From positions 1-5,308 of the forward strand of contig JAPLGV010000097.1 in assembly GCA_026389975.1 (NCBI GenBank): DNA of 5,308 bases, read 5' to 3'. A program made the position numbers and the translations under genes. Position 1 is the first letter of the stretch. Each line of letters begins with the position of its first letter. Shown here in pieces: positions 1 to 4,945 of the stretch. A model generated the notes under the pieces. The model searched no databases. It was not told the DNA's origin and saw only the letters and a program-made list of their open reading frames with translations. This stretch comes from Chloroflexota bacterium. GTDB lineage: Bacteria; Chloroflexota; Anaerolineae; Anaerolineales; Villigracilaceae.

Positions 1-898
1 GGGAAAGATCATGCAAGATTCGCTCACCCTGCAATTTACCATAGCCCGGTATGGTCCAGGTAATATGCCGGCCATAGAACAGCAGTCCCACCCGGTTCCC
101 GGCATTCAGGACAGTATCCGCCAGGGCGGCAGTGGCCAGAACGGAATTCTCGAAGATGGAGCGATCCCCAATATCGTTTGTCCTATGGCGGCCATCAAGA
201 ATGAGACCAACATCAGCGGCACGTTCCTGTTCAAACTCATTGGAAAAAACATTCCGGGGGTGACGGGCGGTCGCAAGCCAGTTGATCCAGCGCGGCGAAT
301 CTCCCTGCTGGTACTCACGCACATTAAAGAATTCGACGCCCGAACCGCCCTGTCTCGCCGGGATGGTCCCTGAATAGATGCGCGTGCGACGCGGCTGGAT
401 GGCCACCCGTCGAAGGCGCAGGACTGGCGGCAGAATGAACAACTGACCATCGGTGGGCAAGTCCTGTTCAAGCCTGGTAAGTCCCAAGTGTTCGCCAACG
501 GTGGCTTGGACTTTTCTCAGCCCGTAATAGCCTCGCCGCCCCCGCAAGGTATACGTCCACGTTACGGACCCGCCAGCGGGCAGCCACCCCAGACGCCGCG
601 CTGACCCTTCGGTCACTTCCAGCCCACCCGGGATCTGATCTTCCAGCAAGACTTCTTCCAGTGCAGGGCCTTGATTGCTCACCTTGAGTGTGACAGTCAC
701 CTCATCGCCGGTCTTGACACGCTCAGCGCTGAGTGAGCGCTCAGCCCGTAATTGCACCTGTTGCGGGGTGCGCCATAACCCCACCAGCAGGTACAGGACG
801 AGCGGTAATGCCAGCGCCACGATAGAAGGGCGGATGGTTGCCAGCCCGACAAAGAGCAGGAGGAAAATCAGGAGGGCGAGAAAAAAAGTACGGCTCAT
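1..898 (-). CDS. DUF58 domain membrane protein (C-terminus beyond window)
   Basis: The reverse-strand frame is open from the ATG at 898 to the window edge, giving 299 residues without a stop. An in-frame TAA lies two codons upstream of that ATG, so the start is well fixed, although no clear Shine-Dalgarno precedes it. Two hydrophobic segments (about residues 5-20 and 25-42) anchor the N-terminus. Residues about 47-145 look like a beta-rich, CARDB/DUF11-like extracytoplasmic segment. The DUF58 signature follows at about 184-212: GVEFFNVREYQQGD, then RWINW and TAR. A von Willebrand A-like fold begins near 229, but its strand ends in DGR (D235), so the DxSxS metal-site motif is not kept. DUF58 proteins are standard partners of MoxR ATPases, and the moxR gene lies just 21 bp upstream. 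They are thought to act with it in assembling or remodelling envelope complexes; the substrate here is unknown. Family assignment is confident, function is inferred. Confidence 0.93.
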   Translation of the reverse strand, partial: MSRTFFLALLIFLLLFVGLATIRPSIVALALPLVLYLLVGLWRTPQQVQLRAERSLSAERVKTGDEVTVTLKVSNQGPALEEVLLEDQIPGGLEVTEGSARRLGWLPAGGSVTWTYTLRGRRGYYGLRKVQATVGEHLGLTRLEQDLPTDGQLFILPPVLRLRRVAIQPRRTRIYSGTIPARQGGSGVEFFNVREYQQGDSPRWINWLATARHPRNVFSNEFEQERAADVGLILDGRHRTNDIGDRSIFENSVLATAALADTVLNAGNRVGLLFYGRHITWTIPGYGKLQGERILHDLS

Positions 899-919
899 CG
901 GTTATGGAAAATGGGATTA

Positions 920-1879
920 TCAGGCACCTTTCAATACCGGCACGGGAACCTTGGCAATAATATCAGCAATCACCCGGTCTGCGACCTGGCGCGTCAGCCA
1001 ATATTCGGGTTGGAGAATCAGACGGTGACTGAGCACCGGGATACTGAAACGCTTGATATCATCCGGCAGGATGTAATCACGGCCCTCAAGAGCCGCGTGG
1101 GCGCGAGCCATCCTGAGAAAAGCCAGTGAGCCGCGCGGACTGGACCCGACCGCCACATGCCGGTCGTGACGTGTCTCCTGGATGATGGTGGCAATATAGG
1201 TTTCCAGGTCTTCGTCCACATGGACGGTTTCAACCACCTTGCGCATATCAACAATTTTTTTAGGATTGGTAACCTTTACCAAGGTCACATCCTCCTGCCG
1301 GCGTATGTGACGGCGGTGCAGAATCTCGGTCTCTTCGACCAAGTCGGGGTAGCCTACCGTCAGTTTGAGCATAAAGCGGTCCAGTTGGGCTTCAGGAAGG
1401 GGGAAAGTACCCTCGTATTCAATCGGGTTCTGGGTAGCAAGCACCAAGAATGGGTCTGGCAGCCGTAGTGTTTCGCCCTCGAGGGTCACCTGTCCCTCCT
1501 GCATGGCCTCCAGCAGAGCAGACTGGGTCTTGGGTGAGGCACGGTTAATCTCGTCAGCCAGGATGATATTGGCGAAGATCGGTCCACGGCGCAGGTCAAA
1601 ACGGTTCTCAGCCCGGTTGTAGACATAGCCGCCGGTAATGTCACCCGGTAATAGGTCCGGTGTGAATTGCAGGCGCTTGAAATCCAGCCCCAGCACGGTG
1701 GCGAAGGATTTGGCGATGAGTGTCTTGCCCAAGCCGGGGTAATCTTCCAGCAGGACGTGCCCGCCAGCCAACACAGAAGCCATGATTATCTCAAGCACGG
1801 TTCGCTTGCCAACTATGGCTTTTTCCACTTCCGAAATCACGGCCTGGCACATATTGGATGTTTCAGGTATAGTAATCAT
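920..1879 (-). CDS. MoxR-family AAA+ ATPase
   Basis: A 319-residue protein, the normal length for MoxR ATPases. Motifs in order: Walker A DYPGLGKT (46-53), Walker B IILADEINR (105-113), sensor 1 in ATQNPIEYEGTFPLPEAQ (148-165) with the adjoining LDRF (166-169), and the sensor 2 region GSSPRG (245-250) ahead of the C-terminal lid, which carries DDIK (273-276). It should hydrolyse ATP as a cytoplasmic hexameric ring and act as a chaperone-like remodeller, by family knowledge. The frame stays open upstream to 2269, but the ATG at 1879 is chosen because GGAGG lies six bases before it and because the longer version would overlap the upstream gene almost entirely. The start overlaps the end of the 199-residue protein gene by 17 bp, and the DUF58 gene follows after 21 bp, so all are one transcription unit. 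The subfamily and substrate are not identifiable from sequence alone. Confidence 0.95.
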   Translation of the reverse strand: MITIPETSNMCQAVISEVEKAIVGKRTVLEIIMASVLAGGHVLLEDYPGLGKTLIAKSFATVLGLDFKRLQFTPDLLPGDITGGYVYNRAENRFDLRRGPIFANIILADEINRASPKTQSALLEAMQEGQVTLEGETLRLPDPFLVLATQNPIEYEGTFPLPEAQLDRFMLKLTVGYPDLVEETEILHRRHIRRQEDVTLVKVTNPKKIVDMRKVVETVHVDEDLETYIATIIQETRHDRHVAVGSSPRGSLAFLRMARAHAALEGRDYILPDDIKRFSIPVLSHRLILQPEYWLTRQVADRVIADIIAKVPVPVLKGA

Positions 1880-2462
1880 GTTCACCCTCCAGAAGAGACT
1901 CAAGGTATTTGATAACGGGTTCCAGATCTTGATCGAACGGCGTGGGCGGCAGAGATCTGAACCGCTTTGGCTTTGGATAATTGGTGTAATTGGTGGTGAG
2001 GGCGGTATCCAGAAAATCTTTAACTTCTGCCGGCGGATCCCAATCCGGACCTGCCAACAGCCGGACGCTTTTCTGGTGTGTCCCGCGCTGGTAGAGGATA
2101 TCGAGGGCCAATTCCGCCAGGAGATGGGCGATGTACCACTTCGAGAAAATGCTGCCCTTCCTGCGCTGTATCCAGAAAGACATCTCCCTAACCGACCCCG
2201 GCGAAGGCTCCCACTGCTTGCGTTGACGCCGCTCCTCCAAATCCGAAAAGCGAAAACCGAGGATGGCAACCGGTACGGCGACTCCCAAGGCGACCATCCA
2301 GTAAGCTGCCTGCGGGAAAGCTCTATAATATCCTTTTACCAACCAGAAGAATTTCGCCAATGGGAGAATAATCCATTCCTTCACCACCCCACGCAGCAGG
2401 AATGCCAACAGGGCAGCCGCAATCACTGCAGAGGTGAGGAAGAAATAATTCCTGGTTTTCAT
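1863..2462 (-). CDS. Unrecognised two-TM membrane protein in the MoxR operon
   Basis: 199 residues; I do not recognise a named domain. A first hydrophobic helix spans about residues 7-23, a semi-hydrophobic aromatic stretch follows (29-42, WIILPLAKFFWLV), and a second helix spans about 52-70. The rest is soluble and probably cytoplasmic: a basic linker (RFSDLEERRQRKQW, 71-84), a helical centre (105-125), and a proline- and aspartate-containing tail ending in acidic and tyrosine residues. The ATG at 2462 is preferred over an in-frame TTG at 2501. It overlaps the stop of the DUF4129 gene as ATGA, with GGGGTG four bases upstream, which indicates translational coupling. It is embedded between DUF4129 and moxR genes, so it most likely belongs to the same membrane complex, perhaps as an adaptor between the membrane components and the ATPase. 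Haloarchaeal MoxR loci also carry small two-TM proteins of unknown function at this position; any homology to those is a guess. Confidence 0.85.
   Translation of the reverse strand: MKTRNYFFLTSAVIAAALLAFLLRGVVKEWIILPLAKFFWLVKGYYRAFPQAAYWMVALGVAVPVAILGFRFSDLEERRQRKQWEPSPGSVREMSFWIQRRKGSIFSKWYIAHLLAELALDILYQRGTHQKSVRLLAGPDWDPPAEVKDFLDTALTTNYTNYPKPKRFRSLPPTPFDQDLEPVIKYLESLLEGEHDYYT
1886..1890 (-). promoter_or_regulatory. Ribosome binding site fixing the moxR start
   Basis: On the reverse strand GGAGG sits six bases before the ATG at 1879. It lies inside the last codons of the upstream gene. It decides the start against in-frame upstream codons reaching back to 2269, and suggests coupling with translation of the upstream gene. 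Confidence 0.8.
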
Positions 2463-3346
2463 TTTGCACCCCGGCAATAATCGAGGATGGCAGTGAGACA
2501 ATCAACGGCTTCCCGGACGTCTTTGCGCGAGGATTTCTTGTTTCCATAGCGCACGCGCTCAAAGAGCGCCGTCAGGCGGAATATTGCTGTGTGCGGCAAA
2601 TGTACCGAGACAAGATCATCGGCGAATTCGGCCGGGGTCATACCCGCCTGACGATGAATACCACGCCAATCAGCCACCGCTTTGTTCATGCGGTAATAAG
2701 AATTCAAAATGGCATCACCCCAATCCTTCCCAGCTTCAATATCATCCAATGCAGACTGGGCAATTTCGGCCAGCAGATCATAGGGTGCGCTGATTTTTCT
2801 TTTACGCCATACCAGCCACCCCCAAACACCCGCAATGACCAGCAAAAATCCCAGAGCCACAAGATAGGCAGTCCATGAAGAGACTTGTGGCGGGGTGAAG
2901 ACTGCCGGGGTGATTTCAGGTTCGGGCGTAGCGGTCGGGCATGACTCGAGGGTGGTGACCAGGTCGCCGGGAGTTGTTTGTGGCGGTTCCATTTGTTTCC
3001 CCACACCAAACCTCGAGAGAATCAGGAAAATGATGACACCAACCAGAGCAAGACGCGCCAATGCCCACAAAAATCTCTTTCTCTGATCCGGAGGCAGGAG
3101 AAAGTACAGAATTATCAGGAATACACCAAGAAAAACAATCACTAACCATAAATAATTCCAAGCTGGCAGCCCTGTCGTTGAGACAGCCTCAGTCTCCTTA
3201 AGATAAGCGAAGGGTTTGGCTGGTTTTAATTCAAGACTACCCAGACTGGCAATCAAATAGATGATGACCAGAATCGATAAGCCTCCAAGGATCAGGATTA
3301 CGGTTTTACTATCAAAAATTTTCCTCATTGCGAGTGCCAAAGTCAT
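2459..3346 (-). CDS. Membrane protein with C-terminal DUF4129 domain
   Basis: 295 residues. Predicted membrane helices lie at about 14-35, 65-84, 93-111 and 158-180. Helices three and four are separated by a Pro/Thr-rich segment (121-155, containing PTATPEPEITP) that looks like an exposed linker. The C-terminal part (about 187-291) carries the DUF4129 pattern: a helix with AILNSYYRMNKAV (212-224), then the TPAEFADDL motif (237-245), then LTALFERVRYG (258-268) and a final helix. DUF4129 modules are often found fused to transglutaminase-like proteins or standing alone in MoxR/DUF58 loci, which matches this context. It is first in the operon; its TGA overlaps the next ATG. The first ATG (3346) is used, but M7 (3328) is possible and neither has a Shine-Dalgarno. 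The 5' half is visibly more AT-rich than the rest of the window, as expected for its hydrophobic codons. Confidence 0.9.
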   Translation of the reverse strand: MTLALAMRKIFDSKTVILILGGLSILVIIYLIASLGSLELKPAKPFAYLKETEAVSTTGLPAWNYLWLVIVFLGVFLIILYFLLPPDQRKRFLWALARLALVGVIIFLILSRFGVGKQMEPPQTTPGDLVTTLESCPTATPEPEITPAVFTPPQVSSWTAYLVALGFLLVIAGVWGWLVWRKRKISAPYDLLAEIAQSALDDIEAGKDWGDAILNSYYRMNKAVADWRGIHRQAGMTPAEFADDLVSVHLPHTAIFRLTALFERVRYGNKKSSRKDVREAVDCLTAILDYCRGAK

Positions 3347-3351
3347 ATTTT

Positions 3352-3357
3352 ACTATA
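3352..3357 (-). promoter_or_regulatory. Candidate -10 element for the MoxR operon, possibly leaderless
   Basis: On the reverse strand TATAGT lies five bases before the ATG at 3346. No convincing -35 is seen 16-18 bp upstream and there is no Shine-Dalgarno. If this is the -10, transcription would begin at or very near the A of the ATG, giving a leaderless mRNA. The match is a single hexamer in an AT-rich stretch, so this is weak. Confidence 0.3.
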
Positions 3358-3386
3358 CAAGGGGATAATGGATAGTTGTTCCGATA

Positions 3387-3440
3387 TCAGGATAACGATC
3401 CAACCAATCCTGACAGGATCACCACAGGATGGTTTCATCC
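3387..3440. repeat. Cluster of CAGGAT direct and inverted repeats between divergent genes
   Basis: CAGGAT occurs at 3388-3393, 3414-3419 and 3425-3430, the last two exactly 11 bp apart. The reverse complement forms an inverted pair with the first copy: TCAGGAT at 3387-3393 and ATCCTGA at 3407-3413. A small hairpin, GGATG/CATCC (3427-3431 with 3436-3440, loop GTTT), closes the cluster. It lies about 30-80 bp upstream of the fabL -10, on the side facing the divergent operon, so it could be a regulator binding region. No known operator is recognised. Confidence 0.35.
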
Positions 3441-3466
3441 CCAACCGTCGAATGAATTCGTCGCCG

Positions 3467-3475
3467 TGTTATACT
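3467..3475 (+). promoter_or_regulatory. Extended -10 promoter for fabL
   Basis: TGTTATACT gives a TG dinucleotide, one base, then TATACT (3470-3475), a close match to an extended -10 box. There is no good -35, which extended -10 promoters tolerate. Transcription would begin near 3482, leaving a leader of about 24 bases before the fabL start. Confidence 0.5.
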
Positions 3476-3493
3476 CGATCTGGCTGCAGTGCC

Positions 3494-3500
3494 AAAGGAG
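3494..3500 (+). promoter_or_regulatory. Ribosome binding site fixing the fabL start
   Basis: AAAGGAG lies five bases before the ATG at 3506. The same frame is open with an earlier ATG at 3368, but that would add 46 residues with no SDR homology and would place the promoter inside the gene. This site therefore decides the start. Confidence 0.85.
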
Positions 3501-3505
3501 AATTT

Positions 3506-4282
3506 ATGTCTGATTCTTTCCTCTTCGAGAATAAGGTCGCCCTGATCACCGGTTCGGGGCGGGGTATCGGGCGCGCCATCGCCCTGCACTTTGCCCGCAA
3601 TGGCGCGGATGTGGTGGTCAACTTCTTCCGCAACCGCGCTCCGGCTGAAGAAACCGCCCATGAAATTGAGGCGCTTGGCCGCCGCGCCCTGCTCGTCAAA
3701 GCGGACGTGGGCGAACTGGGCGACCTGAACCGCCTCTTCGACGAAACCGAGCAGACCTTCGGCGGACTCGACATCTTCATCCATAATGCCGCCTCGGGGT
3801 ATAACCGTCCGGTGCTGGAGCAAAAACCCAAAGGCTGGGATTGGACGATGAACATCAACGCCCGGTCGCTGTTGTTTGCGGCCCAACGTGCCGTCCCGTT
3901 GATGGAAAAGCGCGGCGGCGGGAGAATCGTCAGCATCTCCAGCCCGGGATCGAGCCGGGTCCTGCCTAATTACGTGGTCGTTGGAGCCAGCAAAGCCGCC
4001 ATCGAAAGTCTCACCCGCTACCTGGCTGTGGAACTTGCTCTGAAGAACATTATCGTCAACGCCGTGTCGCCTGGTATCGTCGAGACGGATGCCCTGAAAC
4101 ACTTCAATACATTGGCGGATGGAAGCATCATCCAGAAAGCCGTCGCCGCCACACCTGCCGGACGGCTGGTCACGCCAGAGGATGTGGCCGAAGTGGTAGC
4201 CTTCCTGTGCACTCCCGCCGCCAGCATGATCCGCGGACAGATCATCGTTGTAGATGGGGGCTATACTCTCCCGGTAGTTTAA
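3506..4282 (+). CDS. fabL: Enoyl-[acyl-carrier-protein] reductase, FabL type (SDR fold)
   Basis: 258 residues, single-domain Rossmann fold. The cofactor motif TGSGRGIG is at 15-22 and the NAAS motif at 94-97. WDWTMNIN (111-118) and the SISSPGS serine segment (143-149) follow. The Tyr at the usual SDR position (four before the active Lys) is Val159. Instead Y156 and K163 form Tyr-x6-Lys, the catalytic spacing of enoyl-ACP reductases. The sequence around HNAASG, WDWTMNIN, ENY/PNY..VGxSKAA, TRYLAVEL and DALKHF closely resembles Bacillus subtilis FabL as I remember it. The expected reaction is NAD(P)H-dependent reduction of trans-2-enoyl-ACP, the last step of each fatty acid elongation cycle, in the cytoplasm. 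FabL enzymes are known to be much less sensitive to triclosan than FabI. The gene stands alone after its own promoter and diverges from the MoxR operon. A general SDR dehydrogenase is the alternative but fits the active-site spacing poorly. Confidence 0.9.
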   Translation: MSDSFLFENKVALITGSGRGIGRAIALHFARNGADVVVNFFRNRAPAEETAHEIEALGRRALLVKADVGELGDLNRLFDETEQTFGGLDIFIHNAASGYNRPVLEQKPKGWDWTMNINARSLLFAAQRAVPLMEKRGGGRIVSISSPGSSRVLPNYVVVGASKAAIESLTRYLAVELALKNIIVNAVSPGIVETDALKHFNTLADGSIIQKAVAATPAGRLVTPEDVAEVVAFLCTPAASMIRGQIIVVDGGYTLPVV

Positions 4283-4310
4283 TTTAGATTTAATCTATCT
4301 AATTTATAAT
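4283..4310 (+). promoter_or_regulatory. Promoter upstream of the cupredoxin gene
   Basis: A perfect -10 TATAAT (4305-4310) is preceded, 16 bp upstream, by TTTAGA (4283-4288), which matches four of six -35 consensus bases. The -35 begins directly after the fabL stop. The predicted start of transcription is near 4317, about 45 bases before the ATG at 4362. Confidence 0.55.
4285..4297. repeat. Short palindrome overlapping the cupredoxin promoter
   Basis: TAGATT, a central T, then AATCTA: perfect six-base arms overlapping the candidate -35 and reaching into the spacer. The position is typical for a repressor operator, but the sequence is AT-rich and such a palindrome could arise by chance. Confidence 0.35.
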
Positions 4311-4361
4311 AATTGGTATGAGGACAACTTTGTGCTTCACCAACGCCCAAGGAGAGACCAT

Positions 4362-4684
4362 ATGAAAACCAAGTTATCTTTAATAAAGCCGGCCCCACCC
4401 CTGCCGGACCTTTGCCACCCATCCAGTCAAGCGAAGTTAAGGTTTCCATTGCCAACTTCGCTTTCGATCCAACCACTTTGACCATATCAACCGGCACAAC
4501 CGTTACCTGGACCAACAATGACACTGCCTCACACAATGTCACTGGCGATGATGGGTCGTGGGGTTCCAACAGCCTTGCCAAAGGCGATTCGTTTTCCTTT
4601 ACTTTTACCCAGGCTGGGACATTCTCATATCATTGCGGCGTCCACCCGTCCATGACAGCCACAATAACCGTCGTTGCCCCATAA
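4362..4684 (+). pseudogene. Amicyanin/plastocyanin-like cupredoxin with a disrupted N-terminus
   Basis: The mature domain is intact in the frame readable from a TTG at 4412 (90 residues to the TAA at 4682-4684). It reads VKVSIANFAFDPTTLTI, then VTWTNND, then type 1 copper ligands H41, C75, H78 and M81 in an amicyanin-style CGVHPSM loop. Such proteins bind copper outside the membrane and shuttle electrons, so they need a signal peptide. The expected start is the ATG at 4362, with AAGGAGA six bases upstream (4349-4355) and a plausible signal-peptide opening MKTKLSLI. That frame ends in TGA after 39 codons and is one base out from the cupredoxin frame. No frame between 4362 and 4412 encodes a hydrophobic core. 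The mature frame continues upstream through AGPTPAGPLPP, a linker typical after a lost leader, but has no ATG or GTG start there. An internal deletion with frameshift, or a sequence error, is likely. An uncleaved cytoplasmic protein from the TTG is the weaker alternative. Confidence 0.7.
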
Positions 4685-4702
4685 TTCACCCATCACCATG
4701 GC

Positions 4703-4731
4703 GATTCCCAGAGAACGGTTCTTTGGAAATC
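4703..4731. repeat. 29-bp near-perfect palindrome after the cupredoxin gene
   Basis: Arms GATTCCCAGAGAAC (4703-4716) and GTTCTTTGGAAATC (4718-4731) flank a single G. Of 14 pairs, 12 are Watson-Crick, one is G-T and one (C-A) mismatched. It begins 18 bases after the cupredoxin stop. It has no following T-run, so it is not a standard intrinsic terminator; it could protect the mRNA 3' end or be a protein-binding palindrome. Confidence 0.6.
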
Positions 4732-4798
4732 TCCGTGAAATAGGAAAGAAATGGGGTTGTCCTATTTTCCGCCTCACCGCGCTCATTCCCAAAGAGCC
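4717..4798. repeat. Nested inverted repeats forming an alternative stem
   Basis: The right arm of the preceding palindrome (4717-4730) can instead pair with ATTCCCAAAGAGCC (4785-4798), with 12 Watson-Crick pairs and one wobble in 14. Within this outer stem lies a perfect 8-bp stem, AAATAGGA (4738-4745) with TCCTATTT (4760-4767), loop 14. The outer stem and the 29-bp palindrome cannot form at the same time. ATTCCCARAGARC also occurs as a direct repeat (4704-4716 and 4785-4797). It could be a small non-coding mobile repeat or a structured RNA; neither is shown. Confidence 0.45.
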
Positions 4799-4830
4799 CA
4801 GAGAATCCACCGCCAGATAAGATGCTTTTG

Positions 4831-4839
4831 TGTTAGAAT
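4831..4839 (+). promoter_or_regulatory. Extended -10 promoter for the RRM protein gene
   Basis: TGTTAGAAT gives TG, one base, then TAGAAT (4834-4839), close to an extended -10. No -35 is visible at the proper spacing. Transcription would begin near 4846, giving a leader of about 100 bases that carries the terminator-like hairpin before the start at 4946. Confidence 0.45.
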
Positions 4840-4874
4840 AAGCGCACTTGCAGTAGGATTTGTGTGTGGATTGA

Positions 4875-4906
4875 CCGCCAGACCTGTACAAGGCTGGCGG
4901 CTTTTT
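4875..4906 (+). terminator. Intrinsic terminator-like hairpin in the RRM gene leader
   Basis: CCGCCAG (4875-4881) pairs perfectly with CTGGCGG (4894-4900). An inner CCT/AGG (4883-4885 with 4891-4893) extends it past a bulged A to a five-base loop. C and then five T follow (4902-4906). It has the form of a Rho-independent terminator, yet it lies 39 bases before the RRM start codon and after the likely promoter. It may therefore be an attenuator, the 3' end of a short RNA of about 60 bases, or a terminator of transcription arriving from the cupredoxin side. Confidence 0.6.
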
Positions 4907-4928
4907 CATAGCCCACTGCCCAATTCAG

Positions 4929-4934
4929 AAGGAG
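4929..4934 (+). promoter_or_regulatory. Ribosome binding site of the RRM protein gene
   Basis: AAGGAG lies 11 bases before the ATG at 4946, slightly far; a weaker TAAGG sits immediately before the ATG. The start is nevertheless supported because the RRM fold begins at residue 4. Confidence 0.65.
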
Positions 4935-4945
4935 ACGAGATAAGG

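Noticed and set aside
11..373. Plus-strand open frame of 120 codons at the left edge
   Set aside because: It is antisense to the DUF58 gene, whose conserved motifs occupy the other strand, and it has no ribosome site or recognisable protein features.
1880..2269. N-terminal extension of moxR to an ATG at 2269
   Set aside because: The added 130 residues lie out of frame within the two-TM gene, do not resemble any MoxR N-terminus, and a good ribosome site supports the start at 1879.
1782..2480. Plus-strand open frame of 232 codons
   Set aside because: It covers the complement of the two-TM protein gene and the moxR start. It is rich in Arg, Pro and Gln and shows no domain, while the minus strand has coupled starts and stops.
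3368..3505. 46-residue N-terminal extension of fabL
   Set aside because: It has no SDR features and covers the candidate promoter and repeats; AAAGGAG before 3506 fits the expected SDR start.
3419..4102. Minus-strand open frame of 227 codons opposite fabL
   Set aside because: It is a GC-driven shadow frame of fabL with low-complexity composition and no family match that I can see.
4362..4412. Programmed -1 frameshift joining MKTKLSLI to the cupredoxin domain
   Set aside because: No X XXY YYZ slippery heptamer is in register, and even the shifted product would lack a hydrophobic signal core, so recoding would not rescue export.
4625..4909. Minus-strand open frame of 94 codons across the cupredoxin-RRM spacer
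   Set aside because: It starts within the T-run of the hairpin, lacks a ribosome site, crosses the inverted repeats and overlaps the cupredoxin end antisense; composition does not look coded.
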